NCBI GenBank assembly: GCA_009746045.1
Contig: RPFO01001510.1
Span: forward strand, 37,501-84,759
Length of the DNA: 47,259 nt
Origin: Mesostigma viride
Taxonomy: Eukaryota; Streptophyta; Mesostigmatophyceae; Mesostigmatales; Mesostigmataceae
Reading direction: 5' to 3'
A model generated the notes under the pieces. The model searched no databases. It was not told where the DNA came from and saw nothing but the letters and a program-made list of their open reading frames with translations. Positions 40,066 through 47,259 of this stretch are shown here, in pieces (position 1 is the first letter of the stretch; every line of letters begins with the position of its first letter). Both the position numbers and the translations under genes were made by a program.

Positions 40066-40198
40066 TGAGACCCCATCCTAGGCCGCGGTCACTATAGGGT
40101 CACTATAGGGGTGGCAGATGCCAGCATAAGGGTGGTGCACTTCTCCTAGTCGCGATGACGGAATGATGACGGAATGATGATGGAAGCTACTTAATTAA

Positions 40199-42733
40199 TT
40201 TAAATCTTTCGCCACGATTCGCGACGACAACCGCCGCCTTCCACTAACTGGGAGATCCTTCACCATCACGCGTACATACTCGCCACTGACGGACTGGCGA
40301 ATGGGTCCGATTGACCCTGTGAACGCACTCTACTGGAGCACCAATCCAACCACCGCTAATTGGGAGGTCGTAGAGGGAACGACCCTCAAACAGGGCATAA
40401 AGATGACGACCCCCTTCGCATACCAACGCAAACTCCCAATCAGGTGGTACATGAATTCCACCCAGCTCACGCCGACCACTCCGACCATCGGCGGAGTCTC
40501 CCTCTCGCAAAACGGGGGACTGCGCGGGGAAGACGCCGTAATCACCGCGCCAGTCGCGGCAGATAGTAACAAGTATATGAACTACGAGATAGACGTCTAC
40601 AACGACTCGACCCTCACCTCCTACACCACCCACAAAGGAGGGGTGATGGTATGCGTTTCAAAAATGAGCCAACTGCACTCCGGCATCCGGACACCAAGTT
40701 CCTACATTTCATATCTAAATCCTGTAAAAATCGCGATCAACGGCGTCTACGCGGACCATGATGTGGGGTGGGGAAAGTCGTTGCCTCCTCTCACCGGTTT
40801 TCATCTGTTGGCGAACGGAGTATCTCAAGGGGCCTTGGATGGGACGTTGAAGACAACGACGTTTCAAAATCCATCCGAAGGCGATGATGTAGAACTCAGA
40901 TACAGGATCGTAACCGTAAAGGACTCGCCAAACCTGTCAGGAGAGACCGTGGAGATAGACGGCCCCGCTACGACGCTCCATTCTCTAGAATCATTCTCGC
41001 GCCACTCCGTGACCACGCTGCAAGCAGAAGCTTCGAAATACTACTTTGAAGGGTCTCCCGAAAAATTCTTTTTTGTAAAAACAGCCACTCCGGCACCAAG
41101 CAAATGTGTTGTTTTTTCAGAGCAGCTCATCGACGGCCCATTTCTATTGTGTTTTCGGCTATATTTGGGCAGCAACGATGCTTTCGTCTCGTTTGCAGAA
41201 AATACTATGTCTTTGACGAATAAATATCACCCGGCCACGACAGATGCCCATCAGAATTGGAGAAATGCGGCTACGACGCATTGGGGTATGCTGGGTATCA
41301 ATCTGCACCATAGTGACTATGCACTCGACCTGTTTGACAATCTGAAGTCGAAGGTTCGATACACGTTAAACTCATCATGGAGACAACAAAACAGCTACTG
41401 GGTGGCATTTCGAAGAAAATCGGATGGGAAGGTGGAGCGTTATATATCCAAAACAACTCCTCAAGAACTTAGTGACATGACTAAAATCTCAAACTCGTCC
41501 GGTATATTTACAACCACTCCTACAGACATTCTTGACCCGTACATTCCGATGCCCCTCCGACCAGTCTTCCACTTGAGCGGAGAGTACCACGGCGCGTATG
41601 TCTGGCCAATCAAAGATGACCTACAAGACATAGAGTTCGACTCTCTAAAAACCAACAACCCATCCGGATCGTACACAGCCGTCGGAGACGTGTTGGAGCT
41701 GCGTCACAGGTCCACCTCGTCGAGGAATTGTAGCATTTTTGGCAAATATAGCGTCACAAAACCCGTACCGGGTGTGGCGGATACTTGGTTTAAGGAGCTA
41801 ACACTCACGAATGAGAGTGTCATCCGCACGGTTGTTAAGTGTCCCGATGTTCAATACGGCGTGCAAATGAACCAATATACTGCCAAAATATATGGGATTC
41901 TACCAGCTCGTCAGTCGGTAAGGAAGTTTTATGTAAGACTTGGATTTTCAAACACCAAGTTGAGCAATGATCCGTTGCTTATCAGCGTAGTCGTTGGAGA
42001 AGCGTGGACTGGCGGTTTTTCTACAACGACAATATCAAAATCCTCGTCGTACGTTGACATAACCTGTGATCATATTTCACTGGTTGATCCTCCAGTTACT
42101 GGTATGATCCATTTGGCGACCGTGACGTTCCAGGTATTAGATCCAACAGTATCTGGCCCGACCCCACTTTTATTTGCTTCTAGCCTAAGCTACTATTATG
42201 GTTCAAGCCTGTCGTCAATTGGCGGCAATCACGGGATGGACGTGGCCCTGTATGAAGATGTCCGAGAAACTAGGCGTATATCGCACACGATATTGGAAGC
42301 AGATTCTTTGGTCGGTCTGAGGCAGCCCATATACGACTACCCGCTTCCGCAATTTTGGCACGGCGCCCCTGTGGCCGTGATGTCTTTCCACGACCCGGCC
42401 ACACAATCGGAACTAACTCTTCCGACCGCGTTGACCAATATCCTTGTCAGGTTAACATTTGATAACAACCCACCAACGATTCTCGACATATCAAACCCAT
42501 ATCGCTTAACGGCTAGCGGCCTGTCCGTCTGGCCGGTAAACGTTATAATTGGCAGCAACTGGAATGTTGTTTCAGGATACGAGGAGGATGACGGGGTGTT
42601 TGAAATCGCATTGCGGATTCCTCGCATCACCACTGACACGTCAACAAACATAGCACTCTCTACGGCGTTTTGCAAGTCGCGCGCTGGAAAAATGGCCGTG
42701 TCGACTAACAAGACCCTCACTTGGACGTTATAA
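40199..42733 (+). CDS. Large spike- or tail-fibre-like virion protein
   Basis: 810 codons from the only ATG, at 40301. The frame is open upstream to 40199 and that extra stretch also looks coding (RSFTITRTYSPLTDWR), so the annotated N-terminus may be incomplete or a non-AUG start may be used. The protein is beta-rich throughout, with many Thr/Ser/Tyr-rich strands, few charged helices and no transmembrane segment. It heads the plus-strand virion block, 22 bp before the next gene. Size, composition and position fit a receptor-binding spike or fibre. No catalytic motif was recognised, so the call rests on context. Confidence 0.6.
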   Translation, partial: FKSFATIRDDNRRLPLTGRSFTITRTYSPLTDWRMGPIDPVNALYWSTNPTTANWEVVEGTTLKQGIKMTTPFAYQRKLPIRWYMNSTQLTPTTPTIGGVSLSQNGGLRGEDAVITAPVAADSNKYMNYEIDVYNDSTLTSYTTHKGGVMVCVSKMSQLHSGIRTPSSYISYLNPVKIAINGVYADHDVGWGKSLPPLTGFHLLANGVSQGALDGTLKTTTFQNPSEGDDVELRYRIVTVKDSPNLSGETVEIDGPATTLHSLESFSRHSVTTLQAEASKYYFEGSPEKFFFVKTATPAPSKCVVFSEQLIDGPFLLCFRLYLGSNDAFVSFAENTMSLTNKYHPATTDAHQNWRNAATTHWGMLGINLHHSDYALDLFDNLKSKVRYTLNSSWRQQNSYWVAFRRKSDGKVERYISKTTPQELSDMTKISNSSGIFTTTPTDILDPYIPMPLRPVFHLSGEYHGAYVWPIKDDLQDIEFDSLKTNNPSGSYTAVGDVLELRHRSTSSRNCSIFGKYSVTKPVPGVADTWFKELTLTNESVIRTVVKCPDVQYGVQMNQYTAKIYGILPARQSVRKFYVRLGFSNTKLSNDPLLISVVVGEAWTGGFSTTTISKSSSYVDITCDHISLVDPPVTGMIHLATVTFQVLDPTVSGPTPLLFASSLSYYYGSSLSSIGGNHGMDVALYEDVRETRRISHTILEADSLVGLRQPIYDYPLPQFWHGAPVAVMSFHDPATQSELTLPTALTNILVRLTFDNNPPTILDISNPYRLTASGLSVWPVNVIIGSNWNVVSGYEEDDGVFEIALRIPRITTDTSTNIALSTAFCKSRAGKMAVSTNKTLTWTL

Positions 42734-42740
42734 AAATCTA
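42732..42740 (+). promoter_or_regulatory. AAAAATCTA element before the basic-protein gene
   Basis: The A-run plus TCTA ends 15 bp before the ATG at 42756. Similar elements precede the next genes (see 43236 and 44706). Confidence 0.4.
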
Positions 42741-42755
42741 TGATTATATGCAGAA

Positions 42756-43163
42756 ATGGCAAGGCGTCAGAAATCAGCACGGCGCCGTCCTTCAAGTAAA
42801 AGGGGAAAACCGAAGCGTAAGGTCGCACCCCAGTCGCAGGTGACCGCTTCATCGACCAACACCATTGTCATCCACAGCGCGCCGGTCCGAAGAGCGGTGA
42901 ACAAAGGGAAGGTCGCAGAGGCGCGAGGGTTCAAGGATGCCCTTCTCATGGCGTCAGTGATGGCGAACTCTAGACCGGTCGCGTACCCCCCATTGTCCGC
43001 GTATGCCCAACCGGCCCCTGTCGCGCCGGCTCCCGAACCGGTTGTCGTCGATGAAGCAGTGGCGGCACCCCGGAGCCTGCGGGTGTACCTGTCGGGAAAC
43101 GAGTCCAGGTGGGAGGCGCGAGGTGGAAATGCCCACAACCCGGGTGTAAGAGCACGTTCGTAA
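42756..43163 (+). CDS. Basic core-like virion protein
   Basis: 135 codons. The N-terminus is very basic (ARRQKSARRRPSSKRGKPKR), as in DNA-condensing core proteins of adenovirus-like and polinton-like particles. A proline/alanine/valine-rich centre (PAPVAPAPEPVVV) follows. No defined fold is visible. Position among capsid genes supports a structural role; DNA binding is inferred from charge. Confidence 0.6.
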   Translation: MARRQKSARRRPSSKRGKPKRKVAPQSQVTASSTNTIVIHSAPVRRAVNKGKVAEARGFKDALLMASVMANSRPVAYPPLSAYAQPAPVAPAPEPVVVDEAVAAPRSLRVYLSGNESRWEARGGNAHNPGVRARS

Positions 43164-43173
43164 ACGAAAAAAA

Positions 43174-43195
43174 CCTCCTGCTGCATCTCAGGAGG
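43174..43195 (+). other. Hairpin after the basic-protein gene
   Basis: Arms CCTCCTG and CAGGAGG (7 bp) around an 8-base loop, directly after an A-run and 10 bp past the stop codon. It may mark transcript 3' end formation; mavirus-type viruses place hairpins between genes. This role is inference. Confidence 0.45.
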
Positions 43196-43235
43196 GTCCA
43201 CAACACGGTCGTGGGAATTCCAAAAGAAGGCGCTG

Positions 43236-43245
43236 AAAAAATCTC
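43236..43245 (+). promoter_or_regulatory. AAAAAATCTC element
   Basis: The motif lies 14 bp before the ATG at 43260, in the same position as AAAAATCTA before 42756. Confidence 0.4.
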
Positions 43246-43259
43246 ACAGAAGAGTAAAC

Positions 43260-43604
43260 ATGAGCAGCCCGCTGTTCACTGACGCCGAGATGCTCGAGAT
43301 CTCTCAATGGATGACCCTCCATCCAAATGTCCCACGAGAGTTCATTGAGGCAGCCATGCTCTACTGTAAGAAGAAGCCACTCACAGGGAAGACAAGGCGC
43401 GCCATTAAAAGGGCATCGGCGAAAATTGAGGAGGGCGTCGTTAAGGTTTTTGGGACAAACGAAATTACTTCTGAGCTATTGTCAGAAGAAGTGGCCGATG
43501 AAAGAGTTCATCCAGGAAACGCTGACACTCACTCTTCGCACGGAGAACCGAACTCGCGGGACGCTAGTGGATCCGGTATGGGACATCCCGGCGGGGCTCC
43601 TTGA
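43260..43604 (+). CDS. Small protein overlapping the penton-like gene
   Basis: 114 codons. The first ~80 residues are a credible small helical protein (FTDAEMLEISQWMTLHPNVP, basic KTRRAIKRASAK). The last ~35 lie over the start of the next gene in another frame and look non-native. Either it is a separate small virion protein ending in overlap, or a one-base change has split an N-terminal extension from the penton-like protein; ADER in this frame aligns with KEFIQ in the next. I cannot decide from sequence alone. Confidence 0.5.
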   Translation: MSSPLFTDAEMLEISQWMTLHPNVPREFIEAAMLYCKKKPLTGKTRRAIKRASAKIEEGVVKVFGTNEITSELLSEEVADERVHPGNADTHSSHGEPNSRDASGSGMGHPGGAP

Positions 43605-44361
43605 CGATTATCACGACGTCGGGCTTACCCTCATGACCATCCCGTTTGAACAGACTCACATCAGCGAAGGAAACCGATACTTCACTGTGCGTTTGTCTGG
43701 CAGCGAGTCCCCTACGAAGGTGACCTTGCCGCTCGGCTCGTACACGACTATCGAAAACCGAAAAAACATAGAGGACGTTTTGAAGGCGGTAGATCCTGGG
43801 TTCTCGGTCACGTACAACAGGGCGACTAGTCTTTTTACCGTGACAAATGCCACCGAGTTCTCTGTCGCGGTGGATGAGCCCACGGGCCGGGTGTTGGGGC
43901 TCATGGAAGGATCATATCCTTTCACAGGTGTCCTCGCTAGCAACCGGCCAGCAACGAATGGGAGACTGAGAATGGTGTATGTATACAGCGACATCGTTCG
44001 AGGAAACGTGATATCATCGTCGACAGGCACGGGATATGGAGGCCTTTTGGCCGTCTGTCCCAACATGTCGCAGTTCTTAGAACCCATTGTTTGGCAGGCA
44101 GCGACCCCTTTGTGGCAGCATCTCAAGGACTCTCCCAGCAACATCACGATCCGACTGCTCGACGAGGACGACGCTCCTATAACTGTCTACTCGGATTGGG
44201 CTCTTCAGCTCTCCTTCCGCATAAGCCCTCAGAAGGCGATGGGAATAGAGGCGAGGAAGATCGGGAGCGTTTTGAAGTATATGGCCCTTGACAGGACCGT
44301 CCAGCCACAAACCAGATTTATTTCTCAGCCATCTAGTACTATCGAGGACGATGAAAGTTAA
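43498..44361 (+). CDS. Penton-like minor capsid protein
   Basis: 287 codons from the ATG at 43498; the frame is open further upstream but that part is an artefact of the overlapping gene. The protein is beta-rich: FTVRLSGSESP, SFSVTYNR-like strands, RMVYVYSDIVRGNVIS, and a C-terminal NITIRLLDEDDAPITVYSDWALQLSFRI. The YVYSDIV and late 'LxDEDxxPI...LxLSFRI' pattern resembles minor capsid proteins of polintons and polinton-like viruses, which form pentons at the capsid vertices. It lies two genes before the major capsid gene, and its stop overlaps the next start. Confidence 0.65.
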   Translation: MKEFIQETLTLTLRTENRTRGTLVDPVWDIPAGLLDDYHDVGLTLMTIPFEQTHISEGNRYFTVRLSGSESPTKVTLPLGSYTTIENRKNIEDVLKAVDPGFSVTYNRATSLFTVTNATEFSVAVDEPTGRVLGLMEGSYPFTGVLASNRPATNGRLRMVYVYSDIVRGNVISSSTGTGYGGLLAVCPNMSQFLEPIVWQAATPLWQHLKDSPSNITIRLLDEDDAPITVYSDWALQLSFRISPQKAMGIEARKIGSVLKYMALDRTVQPQTRFISQPSSTIEDDES

Positions 44362-44707
44362 TTTTGGAGCAATCGGAAACGTGGCTAGACGCGTGGGAGA
44401 GTTTGCCGGCAACGCTATCAAGAGGGTCGGCGACGGGGCGGCCATCGTGTCAGCTGTCAAGAAAGCCGGGCACGTCGCTGGCGAAGTCATCTCAAAAATT
44501 GGCGACGGGGCGCGGGCTGCCAAACAGGCGGCGGGCATTGTCGATTCCGCGCTCGGACACATCCCATCCAACATGATCGCGAAGAGTACGCTGCTCGGGA
44601 AAGCGTACTCGGTCGCAAACACTGGTCTGAGCGCCTTGTCCAACCTCGAAAGACGGGTTGATGGAGCGAAGGTAAAAAATCCCATACTCGGCCAGCTTCT
44701 TCAGTAA
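44351..44707 (+). CDS. Amphipathic, pVI-like small virion protein
   Basis: 118 codons from the ATG at 44351, overlapping the penton-like gene by 11 bp; an earlier in-frame ATG at 44288 would overlap it by 74 bp. Repeated amphipathic helices alternate Ala/Gly/Val faces with Lys/Arg (GEFAGNAIKRVGDGAAIVSA, KKAGHVAGEVISKIGDGARA). Adenovirus protein VI and its polinton-like counterparts have similar membrane-active helices and sit beside the capsid genes. Function is inferred from composition and position. Confidence 0.5.
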   Translation: MKVNFGAIGNVARRVGEFAGNAIKRVGDGAAIVSAVKKAGHVAGEVISKIGDGARAAKQAAGIVDSALGHIPSNMIAKSTLLGKAYSVANTGLSALSNLERRVDGAKVKNPILGQLLQ

Positions 44708-44716
44708 AAATATCTC
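44706..44716 (+). promoter_or_regulatory. AAAAATATCTC element before the major capsid gene
   Basis: It lies 6 bp before the ATG at 44723 and overlaps the end of the previous gene. It is a variant of the AAAAATCT pattern seen before other virion genes. Confidence 0.4.
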
Positions 44717-44722
44717 ATTCGA

Positions 44723-46012
44723 ATGTATACACAATCTATGGCTTCGGACAATTCCTGGTACTCGCGCGCTATCCCCAAGTCCATGCAATACCTCGTGAAG
44801 GCGCTGGGTCAGCACACGACTCAACGAGTCCATCTCAGCACCCTCTCAGCAAGCGACGGCATCAAACAAGGGTCTGTGGTCGCGGTCCGCCTCCCCACGT
44901 CCGGGTTCGTGGACTTGCACTCCTTCGCAATGTTTTTCACGGGGACCCCCACGACCACGGCGGGGTTCGCAAAGTTCCCCGCGTACACGTCCTCCATCAT
45001 CAGGCGCCTCGAGGTACTGGCAGGAGGTCAGACCGTCGACAGCATCAACGACTACTCCCAGCTGTTCCATACGCTGCTCTCGGTGCACGGCGGTGTCGAG
45101 TACAATCTCGCGCAGGCTCCCGCTGGTTGGTCGAAGAATAACAACATCGTCGCTGACGTGGCTGGCGCTCTCACAAACAACGTGAAGGCAAACACCGCAG
45201 TGGACGGCGTCATTGACCACTTTTTGGGATTCCTGAGTGGCGAGCCTCGGATCGTGGATCTGAGTCTCTTCCCCCCCATCGAGATCCGAATCACACTCAT
45301 GGACGGAGGGGTGATGCTTCCTAGCGTGGCGCAAGCAGCTGCAGCTGGTGGCATCGTGGCCGTTGACGCAGGAACGGGGGTTGGTTTCGAACTGAGCAAC
45401 ATCCACTTTAGCATCGACACGTACAGGTTCCAAGAAGATATCGTGGGCCAGATTTTCTCGTCCAGGCTTGCCGAGGGTGGAACTCTCTCCTTCAAGTGGC
45501 GGACGTGGCAGTCCACCAAACAGTCGCTCGGGACTCGCACTCCCTATGCCATCAAGGCGTCGCTGTCTTCCGCGTCCGCCAGCAAACTCCTGGCGATTCA
45601 GGTTGCTGCCGGCGCGGACGTGACCAACGCATCTGGCAATACGATGTTCAATCACATCGCGGATGGTATGACTTCCTACCAATACGACATCAACGGATCC
45701 AACCTAGCGCCTGGATACCGTACGAACGCAACCGAGGCGTGGTCGCGTTCGGTGACCAAGGGAATTTTGTCCTGTGTCCGGGAGGGCATGACTCCTACCA
45801 CGTGGCTAAACAACAACTTCACGATGGCGTGTCACCTTAATATGCCGTGTGCCGGTCCAGAGTACATGAGCGGCCTTGACCTTCGTGGCACGGCATCGGT
45901 GGTCACGCTGCGAGTCGAGAAGGGAGCGACGGACTGCATTTCCTACATCTTCACGGAATGCGAATCAAAGATGGACATCGCTGCAGGCAGGCAGGCAGCC
46001 GTGTACCTCTAA
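44723..46012 (+). CDS. Probable major capsid protein (double jelly roll)
   Basis: 429 codons; a second ATG at 44738 has a better context and may be the true start. The N-terminus resembles polinton-like capsid proteins (MQYLVKALGQHTTQRVHLST, DGIKQGSVVAVRLP). IIRRLEVLAGGQTVDSINDY fits the conserved strand that carries a short descriptive loop after a vector of hydrophobics. Two halves of beta-rich sequence are joined by a central Ala/Gly stretch (MLPSVAQAAAAGGIVAVDAG). It is the largest intact gene at the end of the virion block, directly after the penton-like and pVI-like genes, as in relatives. No sequence search was possible, so the fold is inferred. Confidence 0.68.
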   Translation: MYTQSMASDNSWYSRAIPKSMQYLVKALGQHTTQRVHLSTLSASDGIKQGSVVAVRLPTSGFVDLHSFAMFFTGTPTTTAGFAKFPAYTSSIIRRLEVLAGGQTVDSINDYSQLFHTLLSVHGGVEYNLAQAPAGWSKNNNIVADVAGALTNNVKANTAVDGVIDHFLGFLSGEPRIVDLSLFPPIEIRITLMDGGVMLPSVAQAAAAGGIVAVDAGTGVGFELSNIHFSIDTYRFQEDIVGQIFSSRLAEGGTLSFKWRTWQSTKQSLGTRTPYAIKASLSSASASKLLAIQVAAGADVTNASGNTMFNHIADGMTSYQYDINGSNLAPGYRTNATEAWSRSVTKGILSCVREGMTPTTWLNNNFTMACHLNMPCAGPEYMSGLDLRGTASVVTLRVEKGATDCISYIFTECESKMDIAAGRQAAVYL

Positions 46013-46040
46013 AAAATATATACGTGTGTAATGACAAACG

Positions 46041-46211
46041 ATGGACTACTTTCGAGACCCTAGCATCACAGCTAATCCGTTTAACAGGTTGAAGTTGATT
46101 TTTGACATTCCTGAAATGGCAGATTCTGGTCTGTCCATGACAATGCCAGCTAGACGAGCATTGCCCCTTCTCCCCACCTTCAAGTATCCGCTACCAAACT
46201 CTAAAAAATAA
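46041..46211 (+). CDS. Small conserved-looking protein after the capsid gene
   Basis: 56 codons (MDYFRDPSITANPFNRLKLI...). It follows the major capsid stop by 28 bp with an A/T-rich AAAAAATATATAC spacer, as for the other virion genes. Basic and proline-rich C-terminus (ARRALPLLPTFKYPLP). Unknown function; possibly a minor virion component. Confidence 0.5.
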   Translation: MDYFRDPSITANPFNRLKLIFDIPEMADSGLSMTMPARRALPLLPTFKYPLPNSKK

Positions 46212-47259
46212 TGTGACGATGATATTATATTAGCTCCATGTCGTTTGATTATGGTATTTGTCCTGCTTTGCATTCACTGTTCGTGTTTGCTGGGTTTGCC
46301 CGACGTGTCGCTGAACACGGTGGCGCTGTCGGACGGTCGTTACCGGAAACGAATTGGGGTCTGTTGCGGGGTGTAATATTTAGTACCGGTGAATGCAGCG
46401 ATGTTGGATGATGCATTTCCACCCTGACGTTGCGCACCGTCAGCGGCGCCCGCGCCACGCATATACCGTGGTCGTTGAAGTCGACATGGTAGTCGGTGTG
46501 TGTGCGTCGGCACCGCTTCCGAGTGGACCGGTCCGTTCGGTCCGGCGATGTCGCCCAACGTGAACCAGTGACCGATTTGCTTAAAAGTGGCCGTGATCGG
46601 AATAAACAGCACCCGTCGGGATTCGGACCAGAGTCACCGACGGATTGCCGAGTACGTGAACGACAGTGTGTAGATGCCGCGTTGGCGTTCCCTGTCGGAT
46701 GCACGTCCACAACAGCGGCCGCATGCCATACGCTAACTGTGCAGCGTTATGTAGGTAGCAATTTGGCGATGGTGGGCGTCACTTGGAAGGCGTACGACGC
46801 CCCCCTTCCGGTCAGGTTTGGCGGCGTTCGTTGTCACGTTGATATCGCCCAGGCAACGCCGTCACCGACGGCTGACCGTGGCTTCACGGTCCAGGTGATA
46901 GGATGGCGTCAACCCGCGGTCGTCGGAAGTTACCGTGGAGGTGGCGATACGTTGAAGGACTAACGGAGTTGCTGCGGTTGTGCCGGTTCCTAGCCGCTGC
47001 TTGCTGGCGTTTCTCAACGTGACTGTTTGTTCCAGTGTAAGACTACAGCTTGGGTCACCAGAGGAATGTGGTAAGAGGCGCCGTTACCGTTAAACCAGTG
47101 CAGTACATTTATGACAACGATATCACAAGGTGAACGGTGATGTTTCGCTGAATGCTGCTGTCATTGTAATCCGGATACCGCGCTATGGATACAGTCGTGT
47201 GTAGTTTTAAGTTGGATTGACGGCAGCTTTGTCCTTGCCGTTTGCGCTTCTTGCGGAAT
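46212..47259 (-). pseudogene. Decayed minus-strand beta-rich structural gene, runs off the window
   Basis: No long frame survives, but pieces in successive minus-strand frames form one protein-like series: IARYPDYNDSSIQRNITVHL (near 47150), VLHWFNGNGASYHIPLVTQA (near 47070), TVTLRNASKQRLGTGTTAAT through about 46865, GDINVTTNAAKPDRKGG (near 46830), FIPITATFKQIGHWFTLGDI with IAGPNGPVHSEAVP (near 46560), and DYHVDFNDHGICVARAPLTV (near 46460). The WFTLGDI...GP...VDFNDxGI pattern recalls repeated beta modules at the tips of phage and viral fibres. At least five frame changes in 1 kb indicate decay. It may correspond to a second fibre gene of the virus. Confidence 0.45.

Larger units (their letters stand above)
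31431..47259. mobile_element. Endogenous polinton-like virus, right end outside the window
   Basis: About 16 kb of compact, mostly plus-strand genes with very short spacers and no introns, unlike the rest of the window. Recognised hallmark functions are a packaging ATPase, tyrosine integrase, primase-helicase, penton-like minor capsid protein and a probable double-jelly-roll major capsid protein. This set fits polinton-like viruses and virophages, which often integrate into algal genomes. No family-B DNA polymerase and no adenain-type protease was seen. Terminal inverted repeats were not found, and the last 1 kb is a decayed gene that runs off the edge. Capsid genes are intact but the replication gene has three frame changes, so it may be a provirus past its active life, unless the indels are sequencing errors. 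Confidence 0.82.

Noticed and set aside
46496-46963. 155-codon plus-strand frame as a gene
   Set aside because: Its composition is arginine-rich and patternless, whereas the minus strand gives motif-like pieces in successive frames.
31140-47259. Terminal inverted repeats of the virus
   Set aside because: Compared by eye at the left border and the last kilobase; none found. The right end probably lies outside the window.
1-47259. tRNA or rRNA genes
   Set aside because: No cloverleaf-like segment or rRNA core sequence noticed on reading; a covariance-model scan was not possible.

Overview
The window looks like nuclear DNA of a unicellular alga, most likely a green alga of prasinophyte or chlorophyte type. 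The evidence is retrotransposons with split direct repeats and a tyrosine recombinase (the PAT/TOC/Kangaroo type known from volvocine algae), a chromodomain Ty3/gypsy element, a Ty1/copia element, a piggyBac-like element, a PHD-finger gene with a short GT-AG intron, TTTAGGG-type repeats, and an integrated polinton-like virus. No tRNA, rRNA or ordinary metabolic gene was recognised. The taxonomic placement is inference.

Layout. 560-3417: an internally deleted piggyBac-like element with TTAA target duplications and 13-bp inverted ends. 3933-4426: the 3' end of a minus-strand PHD-finger gene. 6071-24851: a decayed minus-strand Ty3/gypsy chromovirus whose right LTR is split by nested insertions. 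Into that LTR (15049-24723) went a non-autonomous TOC-like element without target duplication. Into the TOC-like element (16275-24149) went a young minus-strand Ty1/copia element with two 641-bp LTRs and an exact CCTGC target duplication. This gives a three-level nest that can be dated by order of insertion. 25682-31139: a second, apparently complete TOC/PAT-like element with intact gag-like and RT-RNaseH-tyrosine recombinase frames.

31431-47259 (running off the right edge): an endogenous polinton-like virus. In order it holds a minus-strand beta-rich fibre-like gene; plus-strand coiled-coil protein, packaging ATPase, AT-hook protein, tyrosine integrase and a large primase fused to a herpes-UL9-like helicase (broken by three frame changes); a 110-bp tandem array of hairpin units plus a short telomere-like tract; then a late block of plus-strand virion genes (810-aa spike-like protein, basic core-like protein, small protein, penton-like minor capsid protein, amphipathic pVI-like protein, probable double-jelly-roll major capsid protein, small protein); and finally a decayed minus-strand beta-rich gene. 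Capsid genes are intact while the replication gene and the right-end gene are broken.

The most unusual signals are: a copia pol in which the protease-like domain lies between integrase and RT; single in-frame UGA codons at the gag/pol junction of two unrelated LTR elements; a 2A-like NPGP motif between RNase H and recombinase of the TOC element; a primase-UL9-type helicase as the viral replication protein; and the hairpin tandem array inside the virus.
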